A program made the translations under genes and the position numbers. A DNA stretch of 64,000 nucleotides from Pseudomonas paracarnis (GTDB taxonomy: Bacteria > Pseudomonadota > Gammaproteobacteria > Pseudomonadales > Pseudomonadaceae). The notes under the pieces are model-generated. The model worked only from the letters and a program-made list of their open reading frames with translations. It had not been told where the DNA came from and did no database searches. This document shows positions 8,859 to 17,488 of this stretch, in pieces (within the stretch, counting starts at the first letter, position 1; each line of letters starts with the position of its first letter). Location: assembly GCF_904063055.1 (NCBI RefSeq), contig NZ_CAJFCN010000003.1, forward strand, positions 496,001 through 560,000. Direction: 5' to 3'.

Positions 8859-9009
8859 ATAATTTTTTTAAATAAATAGCGCGGAATCGTTAGGTCGTCA
8901 ACTAGTTTCTCCAGCCCTTTTTTCCGTGACCGAGCAGTCTCTTTTCAGCCGTTTGGTCAGGTGTTCAGGGGCAGGCGTCAACGCCAGGCGCCGCAGTCAG
9001 GTGGCACTG

Positions 9010-10008
9010 TTACTGGCTCGCCAGGGCGACAGGTGGGTTTAACGGCCGGACGCTCTCGCCGGGTCGAGCCCGCTTGGCCACCTGCTCCACCAGCGCCGCC
9101 ACGCGCTCGGTGGCGGTGATCGGCAACATATGCCCACGGCCTTCGATCACTTGCATTTTCAGCCCTGGCACCTTGCTGGCCAAGGCCTGGCCGTGTTTCT
9201 GGAAGTCGAGCACCTTGTCCTGCGCGCCGTAGATCAGGCCGATGGGCAGGGTCAATCGGGAGTAGCGCTTGACCATCTCCGGCAGGTGGTCGTTGACCCG
9301 GTTGATCTCGGTGGACGCCGCGTAGAAATTGTCGGGTCGCATGCCCAGCAAACCGCCGCCACGGGTGGCGAAGTCCGGCGGCGCAGGATCGGGGGCAAAT
9401 ACGCCCTTCACCACCGAGTCTTTGGTCAGCAGCCCGATGGGCAAGGTCAAGGTGTGCGCCACCCAGCGCCGCAGCCAGGCCGGGCGCACGGCCAGAGACA
9501 GGAACACCAGCGGCAGCATGCGTTGGGGGTGAGTCAAGGGCGCAACCAGCACCAACCCGGACACCGCATGAGGATGGTCGAGGGCCAGCGCCAGGGCAAT
9601 CGCGCCGCCCAGGGAGTGCCCCAGTATCAGCGGTTTGCCCAGATCCAGCGCCTTGATGAAGGCCGCGATTTGTCGCGCCTGGGCCGGCAAGTCTGCCGGC
9701 GTGCCGCTGTGCCGGGTGGAATAGCCTGAGCCCGGCCGGTCGAGGCTGATGACCCGAAAATGCTCACGCAACTGGCCGGACAAGGCATAGGTCAGGTTGC
9801 GACTGCTGCCCATCAGCCCGTGAATCATCACCAGCGGCGGGCCCTTGCCCTCTTCGACATAATGAAAGCGCTCGCCATCCACCTCGACGAAACGCCCGTT
9901 GATCGGCACGGTCGCTTCAATGCGCCGCGTCATCCAGGCACTCAAGCCCCATAACGCAGCACTGGCGCCCGCCAGCACACCCGCAGCGACAACCCATTCG
10001 ACAGCCAT
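9010..10008 (-). CDS. Alpha/beta-hydrolase with N-terminal membrane anchor
   Basis: 332 residues. An N-terminal hydrophobic segment (VEWVVAAGVLAGASAALWGLSAW) precedes an alpha/beta-hydrolase fold: HG oxyanion motif in VMIHGLMGS, nucleophile elbow GHSLGG with Ser at about 132, acid in YGAQDKVLD and His in GRGHMLP. It may act on esters, for example those made by the neighbouring Baeyer-Villiger-type monooxygenase, but this is inference. It is divergent from that gene, with a 287-base shared promoter region. The ATG at 10008 (MAVEWVV) follows GAGGACCGAGCT; an upstream in-frame ATG at 10077 would add ~23 polar residues before the anchor. Confidence 0.8.
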   Translation of the reverse strand: MAVEWVVAAGVLAGASAALWGLSAWMTRRIEATVPINGRFVEVDGERFHYVEEGKGPPLVMIHGLMGSSRNLTYALSGQLREHFRVISLDRPGSGYSTRHSGTPADLPAQARQIAAFIKALDLGKPLILGHSLGGAIALALALDHPHAVSGLVLVAPLTHPQRMLPLVFLSLAVRPAWLRRWVAHTLTLPIGLLTKDSVVKGVFAPDPAPPDFATRGGGLLGMRPDNFYAASTEINRVNDHLPEMVKRYSRLTLPIGLIYGAQDKVLDFQKHGQALASKVPGLKMQVIEGRGHMLPITATERVAALVEQVAKRARPGESVRPLNPPVALASQ

Positions 10009-10175
10009 AGCTCGGTCCTCTGCTTCCCTGCTGCTGGCGACCCGACCGGAATTGATCTGGCCCCAGCCATCGTCCACACCCTGGACCTAGACTTCATGCA
10101 TACCACGTTCGTCCGTCGGACAAATCGCTCATGCGTAACAAGGCCCTAGCGTAGGCGAATTTTTCAGGTAGATTA

Positions 10176-10193
10176 TTTAAAATCTTTTTTAAA
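10176..10193. promoter_or_regulatory. Variant inverted repeat TTTAA-N8-TTAAA before the monooxygenase operon
   Basis: Half-sites 10176-10180 and 10189-10193 with the same 8-base spacer as the fadE and alkB sites, differing symmetrically at one base per half. It lies ~70 bases before the leader ORF, inside the AT-rich divergent promoter region shared with the hydrolase gene. Weaker match than the other two. Confidence 0.3.
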
Positions 10194-10263
10194 ATAAATA
10201 ATTCAATTTTCCTTTGCAATGGTGTTCTATCTAAAAGACAAAACAAAAACAGGAGCACATCCG

Positions 10264-10299
10264 ATGCCCAAGCGCTTTATTGATGAGGCAGCCCTATGA
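10264..10299 (+). CDS. Possible 11-residue leader peptide overlapping the monooxygenase start
   Basis: ATG at 10264 with its own good ribosome site (ACAGGAGCACATCCG) encodes MPKRFIDEAAL. It stops at TGA 10297-10299, overlapping the ATG (10296) of the flavin monooxygenase as ATGA in another frame. The arrangement allows translational coupling of the main gene to the short ORF. Whether the peptide is made is unknown. Confidence 0.35.
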   Translation: MPKRFIDEAAL

Positions 10300-11834
10300 A
10301 TGCCCCCAGTGACTCAATCGACATCGCCATCATTGGCTCCGGGTTCGCGGGCCTGTGCATGGCGATCAAACTCAAGGAAGCCGGGCTCACCGACTTCTTT
10401 ATCGCCGAACAGGCCCAGACCCTCGGCGGTACATGGCGCGACAACCACTACCCAGGTTGCGCCTGCGACGTGCAGTCCCATGTGTATTCGTTTTCCTTTG
10501 CGCCCAACCCGAACTGGACGCGACAGTTCGCGGCGCAACCCGAGATACGCGCCTATCTGGAAGACTGCGCCAGGCGCTTCAAGCTGACGCCCTACCTGCG
10601 CTTTGGCATGGGCCTGCAACGGGCGCTGTTTGATGAACAACAGCAGCGCTGGCAACTGACCTTCACTAACGGCCGCCACGTCAGCGCACGGGTGCTGGTG
10701 TCGGGAATGGGGGGCTTGTCGCGCCCGGCAATGCCAGATATCCCAGGGCTGGACAGTTTCAAGGGCAAGCGCTTCCACTCCCAGCAGTGGGATCACGAGT
10801 ACTCCTTGAAGGGCAAGCGCGTGGCGGTAATCGGCACCGGTGCCAGCGCCATCCAGTTCGTGCCGCAGATCGCCCCGCAGGTGGCGCACCTGGACCTGTT
10901 CCAGCGCACACCGCCGTGGATCATGCCCAAGCCTGATCGGCCGATTTCCGCTGCCGAGCGCTGGTTGTTCAAGCATGTACCGCTCACCCAGAAGCTGGTG
11001 CGTGCTGCGCTTTACTGGGCACTGGAAGGCCGCGTGGTGGGCTTTGCCCTGCATCCACGCCTGATGAAAATGGTGCAGAAAATCGCCCTGCGTCACCTGC
11101 GCAAACAGGTGGCCCGCCCTTCCCTGCGCAAAACCCTGACGCCGGACTACACCATCGGCTGCAAGCGCGTGCTGATTTCCAACGATTACTACCCGGCACT
11201 CTCGCGCAGCAATGTCGAGGTGGTCACCGACAACGTGCTGCGCATCGAAGCCGACGGCGTGATCACCGCCGACGGTATCAAGCACCCCGCCGATTGCCTG
11301 ATCTTCGGCACGGGTTTCCAGGCCAGCGACCCGTTGCCCCGTGGCTGCATCATCGGCCGTGACGGCATCGACCTGATGGATGCCTGGCGCGATGGCGCCC
11401 ATGCCTACAAAGGCACCACCGTGCCGGGCTACCCGAACCTGTTTCTGATCGTGGGCCCCAACACCGGCCTGGGGCATAACTCGATGATCCTGATGATCGA
11501 GGCTCAGGTCGCGTACATTCTCGACGCCCTGAAACACATGCAGCGCCAGCGCCTTACCACGGTAGAGGTCAAACCCGCCGTGGAGCACGCCTACAACCAG
11601 CAGTTGCAGGACAAGCTCAAGCGCACCATCTGGAACACCGGCGGCTGCCAGAGCTGGTACCTCGACCCGCGCACCGGCAAGAACACCACGCTGTGGCCCG
11701 GCTCGACCTGGCGCTTCAAGCAGGTCACCCGGCATTTTGCCCTCAAAGACTACAGCGTCAGCCAGGCGCCGGCGCCCGCCCTGCCGCGAGCGGTTGCAAC
11801 GCCCCACTCCACCACAGAAGGCAGCCTGTCATGA
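10296..11834 (+). CDS. Flavin-containing / Baeyer-Villiger-type monooxygenase
   Basis: 512 residues. FAD-binding GxGxxG in IIGSGFAGLCMAI near the N-terminus; Baeyer-Villiger fingerprint FxGxxxHxxxW (FKGKRFHSQQW, residues ~155-166; second fingerprint His present); NADPH-binding VIGTGASAIQF at ~178. Such enzymes insert oxygen next to a ketone to form an ester, and some act on aldehydes or heteroatoms. First gene of a three-gene operon with an SDR (overlap ATGA) and a diiron-type hydrolase. With the alkane hydroxylase cluster next door, a role in sub-terminal alkane or long-chain ketone oxidation is possible but unproven. Ribosome site GAGGCAGCCCT precedes the ATG, which is coupled to a short leader ORF. 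Confidence 0.85.
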   Translation: MNAPSDSIDIAIIGSGFAGLCMAIKLKEAGLTDFFIAEQAQTLGGTWRDNHYPGCACDVQSHVYSFSFAPNPNWTRQFAAQPEIRAYLEDCARRFKLTPYLRFGMGLQRALFDEQQQRWQLTFTNGRHVSARVLVSGMGGLSRPAMPDIPGLDSFKGKRFHSQQWDHEYSLKGKRVAVIGTGASAIQFVPQIAPQVAHLDLFQRTPPWIMPKPDRPISAAERWLFKHVPLTQKLVRAALYWALEGRVVGFALHPRLMKMVQKIALRHLRKQVARPSLRKTLTPDYTIGCKRVLISNDYYPALSRSNVEVVTDNVLRIEADGVITADGIKHPADCLIFGTGFQASDPLPRGCIIGRDGIDLMDAWRDGAHAYKGTTVPGYPNLFLIVGPNTGLGHNSMILMIEAQVAYILDALKHMQRQRLTTVEVKPAVEHAYNQQLQDKLKRTIWNTGGCQSWYLDPRTGKNTTLWPGSTWRFKQVTRHFALKDYSVSQAPAPALPRAVATPHSTTEGSLS

Positions 11835-12721
11835 AGTCATTCAACGGCCGCGTTGCGGCGATCACCGGCGCGGCTTCCGGCATGGGCCGCTCATTGGCCC
11901 TGGCCCTGGCGCGGGAAGGGTGTCACTTGGCGCTGGCAGACAAAAACAGCCAGGGCCTGGAACAGACCCTGGCGCTGATCCGCACCTCGACCTTGTCGCC
12001 CGTCACTGTCACCACCCAAGTGCTGGACGTGTCCGACCGCCAGGCCATGCACGATTGGGCAGCACGCTGCGTGGCCGAGCACGGCAAGGTCAACCTGGTC
12101 TTCAATAATGCCGGGGTGGCGCTGTCGAGCACCGTCGAAGGCGTGGATTACGCCGACCTGGAATGGATCGTCGGCATCAACTTCTGGGGAGTGGTGCATG
12201 GCACCAAGGCATTCCTGCCGTACCTCAAGGCCAGCGGCGACGGGCATATCATCAATACGTCCAGCGTGTTCGGCCTGTTCGCCCAGCCCGGCATGAGCGG
12301 CTACAACGCCACCAAGTTCGCCGTGCGCGGTTTCACCGAAGCCTTGCGCCAGGAACTCGACCTGCAACGCTGCGGCGTCTCGGCCACCTGTGTACACCCC
12401 GGTGGCATTCGTACCGACATCTGCCGCAGCAGCCGCATCGACGCGAACATGACCGGCTTTCTCATCCACAGCGAGCAACAAGCCCGCGCCGATTTCGAAA
12501 AACTCTTCATCACCGACGCCGACCAGGCCGCCAAAGTGATCCTGCAAGGCGTACGCAAAAACACGCGTCGCGTGCTGATTGGCCGCGATGCCTATTTCCT
12601 CGACCTGCTCGCCCGTTGCCTGCCGGCGGCCTATCAGGCCCTGGTGGTGTTTGCCAGCAAGCGCATGGCGCCCAAGCCGCGCACGCCGGTGTTTGAAACC
12701 AACGACGAGCCTCGACTCTGA
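11831..12721 (+). CDS. Short-chain dehydrogenase/reductase
   Basis: 296 residues of a classical SDR: TGAASGMG cofactor motif at residues 12-19, FNNAGVA, catalytic Tyr158-x3-Lys162 in SGYNATKFAV, and HPGGIRTDI after the active site. The start overlaps the monooxygenase stop (ATGA), so expression is coupled. The C-terminal ~50 residues include a hydrophobic patch. It probably oxidises or reduces an alcohol/ketone that feeds or follows the monooxygenase; substrate unknown. The ATG at 11831 has GAAGGCAGCCTGTC ahead of it. Confidence 0.85.
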   Translation: MKSFNGRVAAITGAASGMGRSLALALAREGCHLALADKNSQGLEQTLALIRTSTLSPVTVTTQVLDVSDRQAMHDWAARCVAEHGKVNLVFNNAGVALSSTVEGVDYADLEWIVGINFWGVVHGTKAFLPYLKASGDGHIINTSSVFGLFAQPGMSGYNATKFAVRGFTEALRQELDLQRCGVSATCVHPGGIRTDICRSSRIDANMTGFLIHSEQQARADFEKLFITDADQAAKVILQGVRKNTRRVLIGRDAYFLDLLARCLPAAYQALVVFASKRMAPKPRTPVFETNDEPRL

Positions 12722-12736
12722 ACAGGAGCACGCACC

Positions 12737-13594
12737 ATGTTGCCGATCCGTCGCGATATCCGTTTTGCCTTGCCTGCCGAGCGCATCAAGAACTGGCACG
12801 AACAAGGGCCTGTGGTCAGCCATTTCTTCAATGCCCTGTCGCTGCTGTTTCCCCAGGGCGAGCTGTTCTTCATGGACAGCGTGCGCCACTACCGTGGGCA
12901 GATCGACGATGCCGAACTGAAAAAAGAGATCCAGGGGTTTATCGGCCAGGAGGCCATGCACAGCCGTGAACACGTGGCGTATAACGACTTGCTGCAAGCG
13001 GCCGGTCTGCCGGCGCACTCCCTCGACCGACGCCTGAAGTTCTTCCTCGACCTGCAGAAAAAACACCTGCCGGCGTCGTTCAACCTGGCGGTGACCATCG
13101 CCCTGGAACACTACACCGCCATGCTCGCGGAAATCCTGCTGAGCGACCCGTCGCGTTTTGGCGACTCACTCAAGGGTTACCAGCAGATGTGGTACTGGCA
13201 CGCCCTGGAAGAAACCGAACACAAAGCCGTGGCGTTCGATGTGTGGAACAGGGTGATCAAGCCAGGGCCTGCACGTTACCTGCTGCGCACCGGCACCATG
13301 CTGACCACCAGCGTGCTGTTCTGGGTGGTGGTGCTGGATTTTCACGTGCGCCTGTTGATTGCCGACCGCACTTCGGGCGGCACGCTGAAGGGGTTATGGC
13401 GCATGGTTAAATTCTTGTATGGGCCCAAAGGCGTGTTTCCACGGATGTTCCGGCCGTGGCTGCATTACTTCAAGCCGGGCTTTCATCCCTGGGATCATGA
13501 CAACCGGGCGCGGTTGGCGGGCATTGACCGGTTGGTCGAAGAGATAGAGCGCACGCGCCGCAGCTACGACGCTTATCAAACTGACGCCTCCTGA
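12737..13594 (+). CDS. Predicted metal-dependent hydrolase (PF10118/COG3687 family)
   Basis: 285 residues. Helical protein with a ferritin-like set of metal ligands: LFPQGELFFMDSVRHY, GFIGQEAMHSREH, then ALEETEHKAVAFD, that is repeated E...ExxH elements. This matches the family annotated as predicted metal-dependent hydrolase, whose true reaction is not established; the ligands look more like a diiron oxygenase than a hydrolase. A hydrophobic stretch (MLTTSVLFWVVVLDFHVRLLI) suggests membrane association. It starts 15 bases after the SDR with an AGGAGC site and is the last gene of the monooxygenase operon. Confidence 0.78.
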   Translation: MLPIRRDIRFALPAERIKNWHEQGPVVSHFFNALSLLFPQGELFFMDSVRHYRGQIDDAELKKEIQGFIGQEAMHSREHVAYNDLLQAAGLPAHSLDRRLKFFLDLQKKHLPASFNLAVTIALEHYTAMLAEILLSDPSRFGDSLKGYQQMWYWHALEETEHKAVAFDVWNRVIKPGPARYLLRTGTMLTTSVLFWVVVLDFHVRLLIADRTSGGTLKGLWRMVKFLYGPKGVFPRMFRPWLHYFKPGFHPWDHDNRARLAGIDRLVEEIERTRRSYDAYQTDAS

Positions 13595-13601
13595 CCTAAA
13601 T

Positions 13602-13689
13602 GCGGGAGCGGGCTTGCTCGCGAAAGCGGTGGGTCAGTCATACTGATGTCGACTGACACGCCGCCTTCGCGAGCAAGCCCGCTCCCACA
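13602..13689. repeat. REP inverted pair
   Basis: GCGGGAGCGGGCTTGCTCGCGAA and its reverse complement around a ~40-base centre. It lies between the convergent ends of the diiron-type hydrolase gene and pepN. Same subfamily as 57691-57777. Confidence 0.85.
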
Positions 13690-13715
13690 GGGGGATCGCG
13701 TTAAGGCAGTGAGGG

Positions 13716-16373
13716 TTACGCCAGGCTCTTGCTGACCACCTCAAACACATCGCTGGACAGTTCACCTGCGCCCAGGATGCGCTCCAGCTCCGCCTTCATC
13801 AGCGCCTGCCGGGCGCTGTCGTATTTACGCCAGCGTGTCAGCGGCGCCAGTTGGCGCGAGGCGATCTGCGGGTTCAAGGTATTGAGCTGGATTACCAGGT
13901 CGGCCAGGAAGCGATAGCCCGAGCCATCCGCCGCATGGAAGTTGATCAGGTTCTGCCCGGCAAATGCGCCCACCAGTGCGCGCACCTTGTTGGGGTTCTT
14001 GATGGTGAACGCCGGGTGCTCCATCAACGCCTTGACCCGCGCCAGCCCGCCCGGCAAGGTGCTGCCGGCCTGTACGCTGAACCATTGGTCCATGACCAGC
14101 GGGTTGTCCTTGAAATTTTCGGCAAACACCGCCAAGGCCTGGGCTTTCTCTGCTTCGAACGGCGAGTTCACCAACACCGCCAACGCCGTCAGGCGTTCGG
14201 TCATGTTATCGCTGGTGTCGAACTGATCCAGGGTGGCCGCCAACACTTCTGGCTTGCCGCTGAGCATCAGGTACGACAGCGCGATGTTCTGCAGCGCACG
14301 CCGGGCGAAGTGCTCGGCTTCTGCCACGTAAGGCGTTTGCTTGGACAGCTCGCGGTTGGCCTGGTAGCGCAGCCACAAGCCTTCGAACAGGTTGTCGGCC
14401 AGTTGCTTGCGGGCAAACTCGCGGGCAGCGTGGATAGCGTCCACATCCGCCACCTCGCTGATTTCCGTGAGGTAGGCTTCGCTCGGCAACGAGAGCATTT
14501 CGGCGACCATGGCCTGGTCCAGGCTTTCATCACTCAACACCGTGCGCAGCGCGTCGATCAAGCGTTGATCAAGCTTCAGCGGCTGGCCCGCCTGATGCTG
14601 GCCGATCAGCTCCTGCAACACCTGCACGGCCAACTGCTGGCCGGCATCCCAGCGGTTGAAACCGTCGCTGTCGTGCTGCATCAGGAACATCAGTTGATCG
14701 CGGCTGTAGGGGAAGCTGAGCTTCACCGGCGCCGAGAAACCACGCAGCAACGAAGGCAAGGGTTTTTCAGCGATGTCGACGAAGGTAAAGGTCTGTTCCG
14801 CTTCGGTTACCGAAATTACCCGCGAAGTGTCGCCCGCCGTCGCTTCACCGGCCAGGCGCAAGGCAATGCCGGCGCCCTGCCCGTCCAGCAAGCCCAGCGC
14901 CACCGGGATCACGAAGGGCAACTTCTCGACCTTATCCGGAGTGGGTGGGCAGCTCTGGCGGAAGGTCAGGCTGTAGGTCTTGGCCGCCGCATCGTAGGCT
15001 TCGCTCACCGCCAGGCGCGGGGTACCGGCCTGGCTGTACCAGCGCTTGAACTGGCTGAGGTCGGCGCCATTGGCGTCCTCCATGGCTTTGATGAAGTCGT
15101 CGCAGGTCACGGCCTGGCCGTCATGGCGTTCGAAATACAGGTCGCTGCCTTTGCGAAAGCCCTCGGCACCGAGCAAGGTGTGGATCATGCCGACCACTTC
15201 CGAGCCCTTTTCATACACGGTCAGGGTGTAGAAGTTGGAGATCTCGATAAAGCTGTCCGGGCGCACGGCGTGGGCCATGGGGCCGGCATCTTCAGCGAAC
15301 TGGTGGGTACGCAGGTACGCCACGTCCTGGATGCGTTTGACCGTGGCCGAGTTCATGTCGGCAGAGAAGCCCGAGTCACGGAACACGGTGAAGCCTTCCT
15401 TGAGCGACAGTTGGAACCAGTCGCGGCAGGTCACGCGGTTGCCCGACCAGTTATGGAAGTATTCGTGGGCGACGATGGCTTCGACGCGCTGGTGAGCGGC
15501 GTCTGTAGCGGTTTCGGCGCGGGCCAGCACGGCGCTGGAGTTGAAGATGTTAAGGCCCTTGTTCTCCATGGCGCCCATGTTGAAGTCGTTGACCGCGACG
15601 ATCATGAAGATGTCCAGGTCGTACTCGCGGCCGTAGGTCTCTTCGTCCCAGCGCATGGATTTTTTCAGGCTGGTCATGGCGTGCTGGCACTTGTCGATAT
15701 TTTCCGGCTCGACGTAGATGCGTAGCGCGACTTCGCGGTTGGTCATGGTGGTGAAGCTGTCTTCAACGCACCACAGGTCACCGGCCACCAAGGCAAACAG
15801 GTAGGCCGGTTTCTTGAACGGGTCTTCCCAGGTCGCCCAGTGCCGGCCGTCTTCACCGGGGCCGCTGGCGATCGGGTTGCCGTTGGACAACAGCACCGGG
15901 TAGCTGTGCTGCTCGGCGATCACCGTGGTGGTGAACACGCTCATCACGTCCGGGCGGTCGAGGTAATAGGTGATCTTGCGGAAACCTTCGGCCTCGCACT
16001 GGGTGCAGAACATACCGCTGGATTTGTACAAGCCTTCCAGGGCGGTGTTGGTTTCTGGGTGGATCTTGACGGTGGTGTCGAGGGTGAAGGTCTCACTCTT
16101 GGGCTGCACGGTCAGGTGGCTGTCGGTCAGCTGGTAGTCAGCGTCCGTCAACGGCTGGTCGGCCAGGTTGACACTCAACAGCTCAAGTTGCTGGCCATCG
16201 AGCACCAATGGCGGCAAACCGGCGCCGCGCTCGGGGTTGCGGCGCATCACCAGCTGCGCGTGGACCAGGCTGTGGTCCTCGAACAACTCGAAGGTCAGGT
16301 GCGTCTCGTCGATCAGGTAGTCCGGCGCCTGATAGTCCTTAAGGTAAATCATCTTCGGTTGTTCGGTGCGCAT
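13716..16373 (-). CDS. pepN: Aminopeptidase N (M1 family)
   Basis: 885 residues, similar to E. coli PepN (870). It carries the M1 exopeptidase motif GAMEN at ~267-271 and the zinc site HEYFH at ~303-307 with the distal Glu in LSLKEGFTVF. A cytosolic broad-specificity aminopeptidase that finishes protein turnover; there is no signal peptide. The ATG at 16373 follows AGAAGGATTCCCAGC; a second Met (MIYLKDYQ) at residue 8 is a possible alternative. Last gene of the minus-strand block nadK - phosphoesterase - rhomboid - DUF1315 - DUF2797 - pepN, 13 bases after the DUF2797 gene. Confidence 0.95.
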   Translation of the reverse strand: MRTEQPKMIYLKDYQAPDYLIDETHLTFELFEDHSLVHAQLVMRRNPERGAGLPPLVLDGQQLELLSVNLADQPLTDADYQLTDSHLTVQPKSETFTLDTTVKIHPETNTALEGLYKSSGMFCTQCEAEGFRKITYYLDRPDVMSVFTTTVIAEQHSYPVLLSNGNPIASGPGEDGRHWATWEDPFKKPAYLFALVAGDLWCVEDSFTTMTNREVALRIYVEPENIDKCQHAMTSLKKSMRWDEETYGREYDLDIFMIVAVNDFNMGAMENKGLNIFNSSAVLARAETATDAAHQRVEAIVAHEYFHNWSGNRVTCRDWFQLSLKEGFTVFRDSGFSADMNSATVKRIQDVAYLRTHQFAEDAGPMAHAVRPDSFIEISNFYTLTVYEKGSEVVGMIHTLLGAEGFRKGSDLYFERHDGQAVTCDDFIKAMEDANGADLSQFKRWYSQAGTPRLAVSEAYDAAAKTYSLTFRQSCPPTPDKVEKLPFVIPVALGLLDGQGAGIALRLAGEATAGDTSRVISVTEAEQTFTFVDIAEKPLPSLLRGFSAPVKLSFPYSRDQLMFLMQHDSDGFNRWDAGQQLAVQVLQELIGQHQAGQPLKLDQRLIDALRTVLSDESLDQAMVAEMLSLPSEAYLTEISEVADVDAIHAAREFARKQLADNLFEGLWLRYQANRELSKQTPYVAEAEHFARRALQNIALSYLMLSGKPEVLAATLDQFDTSDNMTERLTALAVLVNSPFEAEKAQALAVFAENFKDNPLVMDQWFSVQAGSTLPGGLARVKALMEHPAFTIKNPNKVRALVGAFAGQNLINFHAADGSGYRFLADLVIQLNTLNPQIASRQLAPLTRWRKYDSARQALMKAELERILGAGELSSDVFEVVSKSLA

Positions 16374-16386
16374 GCTGGGAATCCTT

Positions 16387-17184
16387 CTACTGATGCACGG
16401 CGAGCTGATAGGCCGTGTATTTACGAATGTTGATGACGCCGGTGTCGAAGATCAGGTATTGGCCCTTGATCCCCAGCAGCGTGCCTTCGGCAATCGGGTT
16501 CTTGTCCAGGTTGAAGCTGACGATCTTGGTCGGATACTGCTCGACCGGGTAGCGGATTTCAATCGGCTCGATGTCGGCAATGGTTTGGATGGCTTGCAGG
16601 CCAAAGCGTTCCTGCAAACCCAGCAAGCCCTCGGCGCAAGAGGCGAACAGCTCATCACGCACCTGCTTGAGGTCCACCGCTTGCGCGTCGCCCTTGAGCA
16701 AGGCGCGCCAGTTGGTCTTGTCGGCCACCTGGCTGCGGAACAGGTCTTCGACGAAGCCCGATTGCTGGCGTGTCGCCACGCGCATGATCGGCAGCGCCTG
16801 GCTGGCGCCCTGGTCCAGCCAACGGGTGGGCAACTGCGTAGCACGCGTAATGCCGACCTTGATGCCCGACGAGTTGGCCAGGTACACCACGTGGTCGGTC
16901 ATGCAGAATGTCTCGCCCCAGCCCGGATCGCGGCAGGTACCGGCGTCGTAATGGCAACGCTCGGGGCTCATGATGCACAGGTCACACTGGGCCAGCTTGG
17001 TCATGCAGGGGTAGCAGTAGCCCTGGCTGAAGCTGGTCTTGGTCTTGCGCCCGCAATGGCTGCAATGAATCGCGCCCAGGTATTCCAGGCGGATATGGGT
17101 ACCGATCAGCGGATTGACCGGCACCTCGGTGCTTCCTAAGCGAAAGGCGTATTGAACGGTCGGCTCACCGAGCTGCGCCGACAT
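16387..17184 (-). CDS. DUF2797 family protein with Cys-rich zinc-finger-like region
   Basis: 265 residues. The centre is rich in paired cysteines and histidines (CSHCGRK, YCYPCM, QCDLCIM, RCHYDAGTC), which look like structural zinc or iron sites. It is followed by VVYLANSSGIKVGITR, the segment that makes DUF2797 proteins look distantly like GIY-YIG nucleases. Function is not established. The start at 17184 (MSAQLGEP) is chosen because it falls just after the DUF1315 stop; longer in-frame forms would overlap that gene. Its ribosome site is weak, which fits translational coupling within the operon. Confidence 0.8.
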   Translation of the reverse strand: MSAQLGEPTVQYAFRLGSTEVPVNPLIGTHIRLEYLGAIHCSHCGRKTKTSFSQGYCYPCMTKLAQCDLCIMSPERCHYDAGTCRDPGWGETFCMTDHVVYLANSSGIKVGITRATQLPTRWLDQGASQALPIMRVATRQQSGFVEDLFRSQVADKTNWRALLKGDAQAVDLKQVRDELFASCAEGLLGLQERFGLQAIQTIADIEPIEIRYPVEQYPTKIVSFNLDKNPIAEGTLLGIKGQYLIFDTGVINIRKYTAYQLAVHQ

Positions 17185-17213
17185 TTTGCTGACTGCACCG
17201 CGACCAATTTCAA

Positions 17214-17474
17214 TCAATGGATCGCATCCGACTTGAACAGGATATTCGGTACTGGCGCGGATTTGGACGCGCACTCCTGCGGGCCCATATAGCCGGTGCG
17301 CTGCTCTTCGGGCAGGTTCTGGATCTCCCAGGCGATCATCGCTTGCAACGACAATTCGCGCTGCTCGGCGGTGAGCTTGCGGCCATCGGACCATTTGCCG
17401 ATCTCTACCGCGAGCTTGAGGCTCTCGTAGATGTCCGGGGTGATGTTTTCGATCATTTCAGCAAAAGAGGACAT
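17214..17474 (-). CDS. DUF1315 / YeaC-family small protein
   Basis: 86 residues, starting MSSFAEMIENITPDIYESLKLAVEIG, with a conserved central segment (GKWSDGRKLT...QRELSLQAMIAWE). This is the YeaC-like DUF1315 family of gammaproteobacteria, for which I know no function. It is soluble and helix-rich. The start at 17474 follows GATAAGGAAGAGCCTT. It is 14 bases after the rhomboid gene, in the same operon. Confidence 0.85.
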   Translation of the reverse strand: MSSFAEMIENITPDIYESLKLAVEIGKWSDGRKLTAEQRELSLQAMIAWEIQNLPEEQRTGYMGPQECASKSAPVPNILFKSDAIH

Positions 17475-17488
17475 AAGGCTCTTCCTTA

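Noticed and set aside
13851..15725. 624-codon plus-strand frame opposite pepN
   Set aside because: Shadow of aminopeptidase N, whose GAMEN and HEYFH motifs fix the true strand.
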